The position numbers were made by a program, and so were the translations under genes. The notes beneath the pieces are model-generated. The model did no database searches and was not told the DNA's origin. It saw nothing but the letters and a program-made list of their open reading frames with translations. This document shows, piece by piece, positions 1-9,122 of a stretch of DNA of 64,000 nucleotides. The DNA comes from CAXBID01 sp963815305. Lineage in GTDB: Bacteria > Bacteroidota > Bacteroidia > Flavobacteriales > Flavobacteriaceae. Each line of letters opens with the position of its first letter. The stretch's first letter is position 1. The stretch is taken from positions 1,426,001 through 1,490,000 of the forward strand of contig CAWFFW010000001.1 of assembly GCA_963815305.1 (NCBI GenBank). Direction: 5' to 3'.

Positions 1-244
1 TTCTAAAACCTGTAAAATTTATAAACCTGAAATAAAATGTAAAAAATAATGCACCTCCAATTAAAACAATAAGTACCCATGGAATTTTATAAGTTTCTGA
101 AAATGGAATTTCATAAAAAATAGCATCAACGAACCAACCGGTATAATCTTTAAAAACTCTATCAATCTTTTCTGATGTTGTTTCTTGAGCAAAAGTTAAT
201 ATTGGTAAAATTATTGTGAATAATGAAAGAAGATATTTCTTCAT
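1..244 (-). CDS. Sodium:alanine symporter (AgcS/AlsT family), N-terminal part
   Basis: Only the first 81 codons are in the window; the gene runs off the left edge. The product starts MKKYLLSLFTIILPILTFAQ, a cleavable signal-like segment. A short periplasmic stretch (DRVFKDYTGWFVDAIFYEIP) follows, then a membrane helix around residues 52-70 ending in FINFTGFR. I recognise this as the typical N-terminus of flavobacterial alanine/glycine:cation symporters, which take up small amino acids with sodium. The start ATG is at 244. The call rests on recalled N-terminal similarity, because the conserved transport core is missing. Confidence 0.72.
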   Translation of the reverse strand, partial: MKKYLLSLFTIILPILTFAQETTSEKIDRVFKDYTGWFVDAIFYEIPFSETYKIPWVLIVLIGGALFFTFYFRFINFTGFR

Positions 245-351
245 AAGAATTTAAAATTATTTGGTTTTATTAAAGAACTGTTTGAAAAAGCAAGCAAGAT
301 GCTAAAAATAATTCATTTTTTAAAACATTAAGCGTTAAAATAGAGTATTCT

Positions 352-1374
352 CTAATCTATATCATATTGAGAATTTAGTGCCTCTATTTGCTCTGGTCTT
401 CCTAAAACAATAATTTTTGAATTTGGTGCTAATTCCAATTCAGCTTCAGGATTTACAATATATTCTCCCTTTTCATCTTTATAACCAATAACGGTGCACC
501 CTGTTTTTCTTCGTAGGTCTAAATCTTTTATGGTTTTAAGGGTTTTAGTAATATTTAATTTTTCAACTGCAATCTCTTCTATATTGATATTCGTTTTTCC
601 AACTATCGATAAATTATCAATAAACTCCATTAGCCCTGGAACAACGACTAAAGATGCCATATGATCGCCACCAATTTTATCTGGAAGTATCACATTATTG
701 GCTCCTGCAAATTTTAATTTATCATAAGAGGATTCATGCGATGCGCGACTAATAATATTAATATTTTTATTAATTTGTCTTGTAGAAAGTACCACAAAAA
801 GATTATCAGCATCACTAGGTAGCGCCGATATAAAGTTTGAAGCGCGGTCTATCCCAGCTTTTAAAAGCACCTCATCTTCATTGGCATTTCCGATGACATA
901 GGGCACGTTATCAAATTGTAATCGTTCTTCCATCTCCTTATTCTTTTCTATAACTACAAAGGATTTGTTATGAGCTAATAATTTTCTAACGGTCTGTTTA
1001 CCATTTCTACCGTAACCACAAACAACGACATGATTTTTGTAAGCATCAATTTTTTTTTGCATCTTTTTATGTTTTAATTCTTCAACATGATCTTTACTTA
1101 AAATATACTCAGTAATTACTGAAAGTGCATAACCTACTATGACCACGCTGGCCAAAATTAAAAATATGGTGAATATTTTTGATTGGTTGTTTAGCGGAAC
1201 CACTTCACCAAATCCTACCGTGGTCATGGTTATTACGGTCATGTACAGAGCATCAATAATAGAGTATCCTGAAATCATAACATATCCAAAAACACCAATG
1301 AGTAATATAAAAACCAGTAAAAATACGGCTGTATAAATTTTTGTTCTAAAAAAACGGACTAATGGATTACTCAT
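352..1374 (-). CDS. Two-helix potassium channel with RCK (TrkA-N) domain
   Basis: A 340-aa inner-membrane ion channel. Residues 13-35 form the first helix. A pore loop follows with selectivity filter TVGFG at residues 52-56, then a second helix near 66-90. A Rossmann RCK domain begins with VVVCGYGRNGKQ near residue 115 and binds NAD or another nucleotide to gate the pore. A TrkA-C-like segment fills the last 90 residues. The filter TVGFGE is a common variant of TVGYGD. It lies 3 bp downstream of the PspC-like gene and probably shares its transcript. Family assignment is secure; physiological ion and ligand are inferred. Confidence 0.92.
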   Translation of the reverse strand: MSNPLVRFFRTKIYTAVFLLVFILLIGVFGYVMISGYSIIDALYMTVITMTTVGFGEVVPLNNQSKIFTIFLILASVVIVGYALSVITEYILSKDHVEELKHKKMQKKIDAYKNHVVVCGYGRNGKQTVRKLLAHNKSFVVIEKNKEMEERLQFDNVPYVIGNANEDEVLLKAGIDRASNFISALPSDADNLFVVLSTRQINKNINIISRASHESSYDKLKFAGANNVILPDKIGGDHMASLVVVPGLMEFIDNLSIVGKTNINIEEIAVEKLNITKTLKTIKDLDLRRKTGCTVIGYKDEKGEYIVNPEAELELAPNSKIIVLGRPEQIEALNSQYDID

Positions 1375-1377
1375 AGG

Positions 1378-1605
1378 CTATAAATCGAAAACAGATGAAC
1401 GTTTGGTATAAATTAAATCTTTTATACGCATCCAAAAAGCTAGAAAAAGGTATAAAGCAAAACCAAAACCAACAGTAACAAACGTTAAATACATAAATGA
1501 TGTACGTACTACTTTTGCTCGAATACCAAACCTATCCGCAATACGCTGACAAACATAATACCCATGTTTTTGAAAAAAAAGTAATGGTTTATAAATACTA
1601 TTCAT
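1378..1605 (-). CDS. PspC-domain small membrane protein
   Basis: A 75-aa protein with the PspC pattern: a short N-terminus containing GYYVCQRIADRFGIRAKVVR and one hydrophobic helix (about residues 38-58, FMYLTFVTVGFGFALYLFLA). PspC proteins sit in the inner membrane and in other bacteria take part in envelope-stress (phage-shock) signalling. No other psp gene is visible here, so that role is not established. The next gene, the K+ channel, begins 3 bp after this stop, which suggests co-transcription. Confidence 0.8.
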   Translation of the reverse strand: MNSIYKPLLFFQKHGYYVCQRIADRFGIRAKVVRTSFMYLTFVTVGFGFALYLFLAFWMRIKDLIYTKRSSVFDL

Positions 1606-1641
1606 GCTGCAATTTAGCGTTTAGTTTATTTGTTTAAAAGT

Positions 1642-2913
1642 TTATTTACTTAAAAGTATATTTCCAACAGCACATTTTAAGCATTTATTTTTATCACAAT
1701 ATTCAGTTTTTAATTGGATGAGTGATTGCGATTGTAAAGCTGATTTTGAAATAGGTTTTAGCCTATGATACGCATCTACAATATTATTTTTTTCTGATTT
1801 TATTTTTGAAATGAGTTCCAAAATAGCATCATCAATAGTTTCTCCCTTTTGCTTGGCATAGCAGAATTTTATTGGTAAAATGGTGTTTATGAGTAGTAAA
1901 TCTATAAATGATTTTGAAATGGTTTTAGTTGATAGTTTTGATTCTTTTTGAAACGTATAATGGGATACCCAAAAAGTTGATGTATTAAGTTTAAACAGAT
2001 CATAAAAACCATCTAGAGTTTTTATTGTAATCATTTTTGAAAAGAGATTGTAATGTTGATGATATAAACTCGCTAACTGGGATAATCGTATTGTTGGAAA
2101 ATTTGGTGGTCGTAATCTAAAAAATTGAAGTGGTAAAACGGAATCATTTTCTATTTGAAATTTTTGTTTTAAAAAGCTGTAATCGTTAACCAAAGCTTGA
2201 TAATAACCGTTTTGAATATCATCATCCAACAAACCTGCTTGTCCAAAAAACAAGGCTTCTAAAGTTTGCTGATTGGATTGCACTTTTCTGATTATTGAGA
2301 AATCTACTGAGTTTGCTAAACTTAAAAAAGAGTCTCCATTTACTTTCAATCCAAAATTTTTAGCTAACATTTTAAACAACACACCTTCCCAATCATTTTT
2401 AGATTCTTTTAAAAGTAGTTCAATGGTTGTGGCTTTACGCTCTAAACGTTCAAAATATAAACGCTCTAACCAATTGTTTAAGGTGAAATCATTAATGCTA
2501 GCAAAATCATTTTCACAGTTTATCCAAGTATTTTGTTTGCTAAAAAGGTTTTTATAATTATTTATCAGTTCAGTTGGCAAATAGGTTTTTAGATTTAAAG
2601 TAGAAATAACGGTGTTATTTTTTCTAAACACATCGGTATCGTACTCCCAAACCACATGTAAAATGACATTATCATAGGCTTTATCTTTTTCATGATGGTG
2701 CAAAAACCAATCGGAAGATTTTACATGAATTTCAACATTCCCAGCCCAAAGCTGCTCGCCTATCTTAAGTTTTGCATTAAAAAAATCGGGACCAGAATTT
2801 AAATTATGCTCACCTACTGATAAAATTTCAATGGCTTCTCCTCCTTCAGATTTTAGTGTCTTAAAATCAAACTTTTTATGTTTCCATAGGTAATGTAAAA
2901 AATCTTCTTGCAT
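1642..2913 (-). CDS. DUF2851 family protein
   Basis: A 423-aa soluble protein of the Bacteroidota family DUF2851. The N-terminus MQEDFLHYLWKHKKFD is diagnostic, followed by LNSGPDFFNAKLKI and GNVEIHVKSSDW. This part has been compared to nuclease-like folds, but I see no proven catalytic set. The C-terminus carries a CDKNKCLKCAVGN cysteine group (C-x4-C-x2-C spacing) that could bind metal. Full length for the family. It is probably transcribed alone or leads the downstream PspC/K+ channel genes. Function unknown. Confidence 0.85.
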   Translation of the reverse strand: MQEDFLHYLWKHKKFDFKTLKSEGGEAIEILSVGEHNLNSGPDFFNAKLKIGEQLWAGNVEIHVKSSDWFLHHHEKDKAYDNVILHVVWEYDTDVFRKNNTVISTLNLKTYLPTELINNYKNLFSKQNTWINCENDFASINDFTLNNWLERLYFERLERKATTIELLLKESKNDWEGVLFKMLAKNFGLKVNGDSFLSLANSVDFSIIRKVQSNQQTLEALFFGQAGLLDDDIQNGYYQALVNDYSFLKQKFQIENDSVLPLQFFRLRPPNFPTIRLSQLASLYHQHYNLFSKMITIKTLDGFYDLFKLNTSTFWVSHYTFQKESKLSTKTISKSFIDLLLINTILPIKFCYAKQKGETIDDAILELISKIKSEKNNIVDAYHRLKPISKSALQSQSLIQLKTEYCDKNKCLKCAVGNILLSK

Positions 2914-2998
2914 CTTCGAAAGATAAAAATTACTATTTAAAAGTATCTCATTCTAAAATGGAATTTATAATTTAGTTTTTTTAATAATTGCAACCTTT

Positions 2999-3394
2999 AT
3001 GGAACAACTAACCCTAACAACCCCGGCGCTATTATTTTCGGCTATTTCATTAATCATGTTGGCTTACACTAATCGGTTTTTGGCCTATGCTGCGGTAATT
3101 AGAAGCTTACACGATAAATATCTTCAAAAAAAAGATGAACGCTTAATCAAGCAAATACGAAATATTAAAAAACGATTATACTTAACACGGTCTATGCAAA
3201 TTTCTGGTATTAGTAGCTTGTTAATCTGTGTTTTAACTATGTTTTTAATTTATATCCAACAACATACTATTGCGGTTTGGGTATTTGGTTTTGCATTGCT
3301 CTTACTCATTTTATCTTTGGCATTTTTAATTATTGAAATACAAATTTCTGTAAAGGCTTTAGAACATCATATTAGCGATATTGAGAATAGTTAA
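2999..3394 (+). CDS. DUF2721 family membrane protein
   Basis: A 131-aa membrane protein. An N-terminal helix (LTTPALLFSAISLIMLAYTN) is followed by a basic cytosolic loop (LIKQIRNIKKRLYLTRSMQ) and two further helices between residues 67 and 115. The layout matches DUF2721, a family of unknown function common in Bacteroidota and cyanobacteria. It is transcribed divergently from the DUF2851 gene with an 85-bp gap that must hold both promoters. Start ATG at 2999. Confidence 0.75.
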   Translation: MEQLTLTTPALLFSAISLIMLAYTNRFLAYAAVIRSLHDKYLQKKDERLIKQIRNIKKRLYLTRSMQISGISSLLICVLTMFLIYIQQHTIAVWVFGFALLLLILSLAFLIIEIQISVKALEHHISDIENS

Positions 3395-3484
3395 TTTTTG
3401 TATTTAAAATATTTTAATTAAATTCTTTGATATTAGGATATTAAAATTTGTATTCTGATAAAATTAACCTGTTGATAAAAAACT

Positions 3485-4237
3485 GTGAACACGAATAAAA
3501 TAAAGCTAGGATTGATATTATTATGTATTGGATTGATTGGTATTGCATCAATTTTAACTATTGACCTACCAATTTCTCCCGAAGTTGAAGCCATTTTAAA
3601 AGATCAATTCACTGCGCAACAAATCAAATTATTAACTTTAATTAATCCAACGATAATACTAATTATTGCTGTTATTTTAGGAACTCTACTTTATCAAAAA
3701 GTAGATCTAAAAGTCCCAATTATTGAAAAAATAGTAGGGATTAAAAATGATAATATAAATGTAATAGGCATCTTAAAATATGGCGTTTTGGGAGGTTTGT
3801 TATCTGGCGTACTATTAAGTTTTATAGGTATGATATTCAATCCTATCCTTCCAGCAGAATTTCTAGAATTAGGAGAGGCTTTGAAGCCAACATTAGCAGC
3901 AAGATTTTTGTATGGAGGATTTACAGAAGAAATACTTTTAAGATTTGGATTGATGACCTTAGTGGTTTGGTTGGCTTCTAAAATTTTTAAGGGAACTACT
4001 CCTATTGTATTTTGGATTGGAATAATTATTGCTTCAGTTATCTTTGCACTTGGACATTTGCCAATAGCCTATCAAGCTGTTGAAAATCCTTCAAGAGGAT
4101 TATTAACATATATATTAATTGGCAATACAATTGGCGGCTTAATATTCGGCTGGCTCTATTGGAAAAAAGGTCTAGAAAGTGCTTTTTTAGCTCATATAGG
4201 AGCTCATATAATTATGCTCGTAGCAGAACATTTTTAA
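3485..4237 (+). CDS. CPBP family intramembrane metalloprotease
   Basis: A 250-aa multi-pass membrane protein of the CPBP (CAAX protease and bacteriocin-processing, Abi) family. Motif 1 is EEILLRF with the two glutamates at 148-149 and R153. Motif 2 is the His in ALGHLP near 189, and motif 3 is HIGAH near 237. These are the expected metal-binding and catalytic positions. The family cleaves substrates within the membrane, often in prenyl-protein processing or bacteriocin self-immunity; the substrate here is unknown. Translation seems to begin at GTG (3485), as no suitable ATG lies upstream in frame. Confidence 0.85.
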   Translation: MNTNKIKLGLILLCIGLIGIASILTIDLPISPEVEAILKDQFTAQQIKLLTLINPTIILIIAVILGTLLYQKVDLKVPIIEKIVGIKNDNINVIGILKYGVLGGLLSGVLLSFIGMIFNPILPAEFLELGEALKPTLAARFLYGGFTEEILLRFGLMTLVVWLASKIFKGTTPIVFWIGIIIASVIFALGHLPIAYQAVENPSRGLLTYILIGNTIGGLIFGWLYWKKGLESAFLAHIGAHIIMLVAEHF

Positions 4238-4260
4238 AATAAACACAATATCACTAAACA

Positions 4261-4788
4261 ATGAAAGCCTTTTTATTTTTCACCTTTATAATACTTCAAA
4301 GCACTATGACTATTTTCGATATTAACCAAAAAAATAATATTAATAACTGGCGCATTGTAGACGATGTGGTGATGGGTGGACGTTCCAACGGAAATTTTAA
4401 AGTAAATGATGCTGGTTTTGGTGAATTTTTTGGACATGTTTCTTTAGAAAACAATGGTGGTTTTTCCATGGTACAATATATTTTTGACTCTAATGATGTT
4501 AAACCATTCACTAAAGTTTTAATTAAATTAAAAGGTGATGGAAAAAATTATCAGTTTCGAGTAAAAACGAACGACAATGACCGACATTCATACAATGCTT
4601 CATTTGTTACCAATGGCAAATGGGAAACTATTGAAATACCTTTTAACCAATTAGAACCAGCGTTTCGCGGGAGAAAACTAGATATGAAAAACTATCCAGG
4701 GAATAAAATGGAAATGATTGCTATTTTAATTGGTAATAAAAAAGAAGAGACTTTTACATTGGAAATAGAAAGTGTAGTACTCAAATAA
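4261..4788 (+). CDS. CIA30-family protein
   Basis: A 175-aa protein with the CIA30 (complex I intermediate-associated protein 30) jelly-roll-like domain: NWRIVDDVVMGGRSNGNF near residues 28-45, then FSMVQYIF, YQFRVKTN and MEMIAILIGNKKEETFTLEI. Bacterial members are often annotated as NADH:ubiquinone oxidoreductase assembly factors, but many are generic carbohydrate-binding-like folds, and no complex I genes are nearby. The first 17 residues are hydrophobic and could be a signal peptide. It lies 23 bp after the CPBP gene and is probably co-transcribed. Confidence 0.85.
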   Translation: MKAFLFFTFIILQSTMTIFDINQKNNINNWRIVDDVVMGGRSNGNFKVNDAGFGEFFGHVSLENNGGFSMVQYIFDSNDVKPFTKVLIKLKGDGKNYQFRVKTNDNDRHSYNASFVTNGKWETIEIPFNQLEPAFRGRKLDMKNYPGNKMEMIAILIGNKKEETFTLEIESVVLK

Positions 4789-4938
4789 CCAATTTTAAAA
4801 ATGGCATTATAACTAAGTTCAACTTGAGTTTTAGCAATAAAAACTAGTGTGAGAATTATATTTAAAAATCATTTGGAAATAAATTTTCAGGATTATATTT
4901 TATATTTGGTTTCCTATTTTCTCTAGATTATAAATTAA

Positions 4939-6297
4939 TTACAAGGCACTAATAATATCATATTTTGTAATGATTTGATATTTACTGTTATCCAATTTAA
5001 CTAAAACTGCATTATTTTCTCTATTGAAGAGTTTTGAAATATCTTCAATAGAAGTATTTTTTTCAACCATGGGAAACGGTTTGTGCATCACATCTTTTAT
5101 TGGCAAATTTGAAATATCTTTATTTTCAATATACTTACGCAACAAATCTGCCTCATCAATAGCACCAACAAATCCATTAGAATCTTCTACAGGAATTTGA
5201 GAAATTTTATACTTCTTCATGCGCTCTATAGCATGCATAACCAACTCTTCAGTTTTTACGGTAATTAAATTTTGATTTGATGATGCTTTCACTAAATGTT
5301 CAGCAGTTGTTTTTTCGTCATCAATAAATCCACGTTCACGCATCCATTCGTCATTATACATTTTCCCTACATATCTACTTCCATGGTCGTGAAAAAGAAC
5401 TACTACCACATCATCTTTAGTGAAATATTTTTGTAATTGCAACACACCTTTTATGGCAGATCCTGCCGAATTACCAAGAAAAAACCCTTCTTGTTTTGCT
5501 AATTTTTGAGTGTAAATTGCAGCGTCCTTGTCGGTTACTTTTGTAAATCCGTCAATTATACTAAAATCGACATTTTCGGGTAAAATATCTTCACCTATAC
5601 CTTCAGTGATATACGGATAAATTTCATTCTGGTCGAAAATTCCTGTTTCATGATATTTTTTAAAAACAGAACCATAAGTATCTACACCCCAAACTTTAAT
5701 ATTTGGGTTTTGTTCTTTTAAGTATTTTCCGACGCCAGAAATCGTACCTCCAGTTCCTACTCCTACCACGAAATGCGTTACTTTTCCATCGGTTTGTTTC
5801 CAAATTTCTGGACCTGTACTTTCGTAATGTGCCGTAGCATTACTTGGATTATCATACTGATTTACATACCACGAGTTTGGTGTTTCTTCACTTAAACGTT
5901 TAGAAACCGAATAATAGCTTCTAGGGTCGGTAGGTTCAACATTTGTTGGGCACACTACAACTTTTGCACCAACAGCTCGTAAGATGTCCATTTTTTCTTT
6001 AGACTGTTTATCACTAATTACAAATATACATTTATAACCTTTTACTATGGCTGCTAGGGCTAAACCCATACCTGTGTTTCCAGATGTACCTTCTATAATG
6101 ATGCCCCCTGGTTTTAAACGCCCATCGGCTTCGGCATCTTCAATCATTTTTAGCGCCATTCTATCTTTTGTAGAATTACCAGGATTGAAAGTCTCGTATT
6201 TTCCGAGCACTAAACACGGTAAATGTGAGGTGAGTTTATTTAATTTAACTAGTGGCGTATTTCCTATAGTTTCTAAAATGTTTTCAGCGTAATCCAT
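4939..6297 (-). CDS. PLP-dependent cystathionine beta-synthase / cysteine synthase with CBS pair
   Basis: A 452-aa cytoplasmic enzyme. Residues 1-320 are a fold-type II PLP domain: IGNTPLVKLN, then NPGNSTKDR with the PLP lysine at K44, the substrate loop EGTSGNTGMG, and the phosphate-binding loop GVGTGGTISG. The C-terminal 115 residues contain two CBS motifs (about 335-390 and 395-452) ending in a KYDIISAL segment. This resembles cystathionine beta-synthase, which condenses serine and homocysteine; cysteine synthase activity is also possible. The CBS pair may bind an adenosyl ligand. It stands alone with a good -7 box at 6314. Confidence 0.9.
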   Translation of the reverse strand: MDYAENILETIGNTPLVKLNKLTSHLPCLVLGKYETFNPGNSTKDRMALKMIEDAEADGRLKPGGIIIEGTSGNTGMGLALAAIVKGYKCIFVISDKQSKEKMDILRAVGAKVVVCPTNVEPTDPRSYYSVSKRLSEETPNSWYVNQYDNPSNATAHYESTGPEIWKQTDGKVTHFVVGVGTGGTISGVGKYLKEQNPNIKVWGVDTYGSVFKKYHETGIFDQNEIYPYITEGIGEDILPENVDFSIIDGFTKVTDKDAAIYTQKLAKQEGFFLGNSAGSAIKGVLQLQKYFTKDDVVVVLFHDHGSRYVGKMYNDEWMRERGFIDDEKTTAEHLVKASSNQNLITVKTEELVMHAIERMKKYKISQIPVEDSNGFVGAIDEADLLRKYIENKDISNLPIKDVMHKPFPMVEKNTSIEDISKLFNRENNAVLVKLDNSKYQIITKYDIISAL

Positions 6298-6313
6298 AAT
6301 ATATATTTCGATA

Positions 6314-6321
6314 CAAATTTA
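6314..6321 (-). promoter_or_regulatory. -7 box of the CBS/cysteine synthase gene
   Basis: On the minus strand this reads TAAATTTG, an exact match to the Bacteroidota -7 element TAnnTTTG, 17 bp upstream of the start codon at 6297. No convincing -33 TTG is visible at the usual distance, so this is a motif-level call. Confidence 0.5.
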
Positions 6322-6470
6322 AGATAATTGTTAAACTTAAAAGTTAAATGTTAGTTATAAGTTGCGTTAGGGATTGCAGTAGAAATCCTTTTTTGTGCTT
6401 TTAAATAATTTTATTTAGAAACCTGTTTTAGAATATATAACATACTTAATGAGATACTGAAACACGTTCA

Positions 6471-6516
6471 GCACAAGAAAGATTGTAGCGTAAAGCCCGA
6501 CCTTTAGGTAACGCCC
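6471..6516 (-). repeat. Dispersed hairpin repeat, copy A
   Basis: Read on the minus strand: GGGCGTTACC, loop TAAA, GGTCGGGCTTTACGCTACA and then ATCTTTCTTGTGC. The same order of blocks recurs at 28706, 33230 and 37646. The ACC/GGT arms form a short hairpin. It sits in the 227-bp gap between two minus-strand genes, just upstream of the CBS-enzyme region and downstream of the permease stop. Confidence 0.7.
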
Positions 6517-6524
6517 AAAAAACG

Positions 6525-7760
6525 CTAATCGAAACGAATGGCTTTTACTGGCGATATTTTTGTGATGATGTACGAGGGTACTAAAAGCATGAGTAAACAG
6601 AGGATAAGTGTGCCTAAGTTTAGGGCTAAAATGTAGTTTATATTAATGTAAACTGGGGCTTCGGTAACGTAATATACGCTAGGATCTAAAGGAAATAATT
6701 TGAAGTATTTTTGTGCAAAAAGGAGCATTAAACCTAATAAATTTCCCCAAAATAACCCCAGTAAAATAAGGTATGAGGCGTTGTATAAAAATAGTTTACG
6801 GATGCTCCAATTATTACTGCCTAAGGCTTTTAAAATACCTATCATTTGGGTTCGCTCTAGTATTAAAACTAACAGTGCTGTGATCATGTTGATACCCGCT
6901 ACGAGTATCATGATACCGATAATACCGTAAATGTTTTTATCGAAAATATTTATCCATTCAAATATGGAAGCGTACTTTTCGGTGACCGTTTGAGAGTCTA
7001 ATAACGACGGTAAGTTTTGATGAATTTCGAAACCCTTTTGTTGAATTTCAGAATAATCGTCGATAAAAACTTCAAAATTGCCAACTTGGTCGTCTTCCCA
7101 TTTATTCAAGCGTTGTATGTGTTTAATATTGCCTATTACGTACTGTTTATCTAAATCTTGAAAACCTGAGTTGTAAATACCTACTATTATGCATTTTAAA
7201 AAACTTGGTGGCTTCTCAATATCTTCTTTTGAAAACAACATTTGAAAATCTTCACCCAATTTAAACCCTAATCGGTTTGCTAAATATTGTGATATTAGAA
7301 CCTCTTCACTATACTTTTTTTCAAAACTTGGTAAACGGCCTTCTATTAAAAAATCTTTAAAGTATTGCCAGTTATAATCTTCCCCTACACCTTTTAAAAT
7401 AGCACCTTCAAAATCAGTTTCGGTTCGTATTACTCCAAATTTTGTTGCTACGGCTTGCACATGTTTGACGCCTTCAACCGTCTTAAATTCTGGATAAAAA
7501 TCTTGTTTATTCGAAATTGGGAATACACTTTCTTGTGAGTTGTTACTATCATAATTGGTAATAGTGACATGCCCATTAAACGCCACTACTTTATCGCGAA
7601 TTTTTTGTTGCAAACCAATACCTGTTGCAATGGCGATCATCATAACAATAATGCCAATAGCAATAGCTGCAATACCAATTTTTATTATTGGTGCCGATAT
7701 ACTACTTTTATACGCTTTACTATCTATTAAGCGTTTAGCTATAAAATACTCGTAATTCAA
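6525..7760 (-). CDS. LolC/E-like ABC transporter permease (FtsX-type)
   Basis: A 411-aa inner-membrane protein. An N-terminal cytosolic anchor (NYEYFIAKRLI) leads into helix 1 (about 25-50). A large periplasmic MacB-like domain spans about 55-270, and three helices (about 275-300, 325-350, 375-400) form the FtsX domain. The last residues SPVKAIRFD are typical of LolC/LolE-type permeases, which extract lipoproteins from the inner membrane. The initiation codon is TTG (7758-7760), and the family N-terminus supports this start. It is divergent from the muramidase gene with only 8 bp between start codons. The ATPase partner is not next to it. Confidence 0.87.
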   Translation of the reverse strand: MNYEYFIAKRLIDSKAYKSSISAPIIKIGIAAIAIGIIVMMIAIATGIGLQQKIRDKVVAFNGHVTITNYDSNNSQESVFPISNKQDFYPEFKTVEGVKHVQAVATKFGVIRTETDFEGAILKGVGEDYNWQYFKDFLIEGRLPSFEKKYSEEVLISQYLANRLGFKLGEDFQMLFSKEDIEKPPSFLKCIIVGIYNSGFQDLDKQYVIGNIKHIQRLNKWEDDQVGNFEVFIDDYSEIQQKGFEIHQNLPSLLDSQTVTEKYASIFEWINIFDKNIYGIIGIMILVAGINMITALLVLILERTQMIGILKALGSNNWSIRKLFLYNASYLILLGLFWGNLLGLMLLFAQKYFKLFPLDPSVYYVTEAPVYININYILALNLGTLILCLLMLLVPSYIITKISPVKAIRFD

Positions 7761-7768
7761 ATTATATA

Positions 7769-9040
7769 ATGGGGTTTAATATTTTCAAAAATACAGTTTT
7801 ATTATTTGTTTTGGTACTAATTTCTTGCGCTAACTTATCAAAGGCTGAAGCTGGAATACAGAATACAGAAGTTGACAAACATTCTGGGGTTATTAGTGAA
7901 GTTCATGATGATAGTACCATTGTACTAGGAGCCAATCAAACCAATAAATATTTACGGTTACTAAAAGGAAAACGTGTTGGTATTGTAGCAAATCAAACCT
8001 CCGTAATTTTTAATGACGGAAGTCAAAAGACCGAAAACGGAAATTACACGCATTTGGTTGATTCCTTAATTTCTTTAGGAGTAAACATTAAGAAAGTATT
8101 TGCGCCAGAACATGGATTTAGAGGTACCGCTGATGCTGGTGAATTGGTTAAAGATGGCATTGACACTAAAACAAACTTACCCCTTTTATCGCTTCACGGA
8201 AAAAACAAAAAGCCAACTCCAGATCAACTTAAAGATTTAGATATTGTTGTTTTTGATATTCAGGATGTTGGCGTTCGATTTTATACTTACATATCTACCT
8301 TACATTACATTATGGAAGCTTGCGCAGAACAAAATATTCCTGTTTTAATATTAGATAGACCAAACCCAAACGGGCATTATATGGATGGTCCTACCCTAGA
8401 AATTAAAAATAAAAGTTTTTTAGGCATGCATCCTATTCCTTTAGTTCATGGGATGACTATTGGTGAATACGCACAAATGATTAACGGAGAAAAATGGTTA
8501 GCAAATGGTGCGCAGTGCGATATAACTATTATTCCAATTACAAATTACACCCACCATACTTTCTATAGTTTACCTATTAGACCATCTCCTAACCTTCCAA
8601 ACGACCAATCTATAAAGCTATATCCAAGTTTAGGACTTTTTGAAGGTACAAATATTAATGCTGGTCGTGGTACGGAATTTCAATTTCAACGGTATGGTGC
8701 TCCGTTTTTAGATAGAGTGATTTTTAATTTTAGTTATACACCCATTGAAAATTTTGGTGCAAAATATCCTAAACATAAAAACGAACTTTGTTATGGTGAA
8801 GATTTGAAAAACGAAAAAACTAAGGGTGAAATTACTTTAAAATGGTTAATAAAAGGGTATCAAAATAGCACGGACAAATTGTTGTTTTTCAATACCGAAA
8901 ATTTTACAAAACATGCAGGCACTAAAAAACTGCAACAACAAATTGAAGCTGGTTTAAGTGAAGAAGAAATTAAAGCAACTTGGGAAAGTGGGTTAAATGC
9001 TTTTAAATTGGTGCGGGAAAAGTATTTAATTTATGATTAG
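7769..9040 (+). CDS. NamZ-type exo-beta-N-acetylmuramidase (DUF1343) lipoprotein
   Basis: A 423-aa exported protein. The N-terminus MGFNIFKNTVLLFVLVLISC ends in a lipobox-like VLISC, so it is probably a lipoprotein. The DUF1343 core starts at KGKRVGIVANQTSV, followed by FAPEHGFRG and DIQDVGVRFYTYIST, then LDRPNPNGHYMDGP and EGTNINAGRGTEFQFQRYGAP. Members of this family (NamZ) release terminal MurNAc from peptidoglycan fragments in cell-wall recycling. Length is normal for the family. The start codon lies 8 bp from the divergent permease start. Confidence 0.9.
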   Translation: MGFNIFKNTVLLFVLVLISCANLSKAEAGIQNTEVDKHSGVISEVHDDSTIVLGANQTNKYLRLLKGKRVGIVANQTSVIFNDGSQKTENGNYTHLVDSLISLGVNIKKVFAPEHGFRGTADAGELVKDGIDTKTNLPLLSLHGKNKKPTPDQLKDLDIVVFDIQDVGVRFYTYISTLHYIMEACAEQNIPVLILDRPNPNGHYMDGPTLEIKNKSFLGMHPIPLVHGMTIGEYAQMINGEKWLANGAQCDITIIPITNYTHHTFYSLPIRPSPNLPNDQSIKLYPSLGLFEGTNINAGRGTEFQFQRYGAPFLDRVIFNFSYTPIENFGAKYPKHKNELCYGEDLKNEKTKGEITLKWLIKGYQNSTDKLLFFNTENFTKHAGTKKLQQQIEAGLSEEEIKATWESGLNAFKLVREKYLIYD

Positions 9041-9070
9041 TAACTCTAAAAGCTAAAAACCCTTCCGTCT

Positions 9071-9094
9071 TTAATCTCAATGTGTTGAGATTAA
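9071..9094. repeat. Intergenic inverted repeat between convergent genes
   Basis: A perfect 10-bp stem TTAATCTCAA / TTGAGATTAA with loop TGTG lies between the convergent muramidase and glycerophosphodiesterase genes. A second small hairpin (TTCCC..GGGAA) follows at about 9103-9118. Neither has a long T-run; together they may end transcription from both sides. Confidence 0.5.
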
Positions 9095-9122
9095 ATCCAC
9101 CTTCCCTTTTTAAGGGAAAGAA

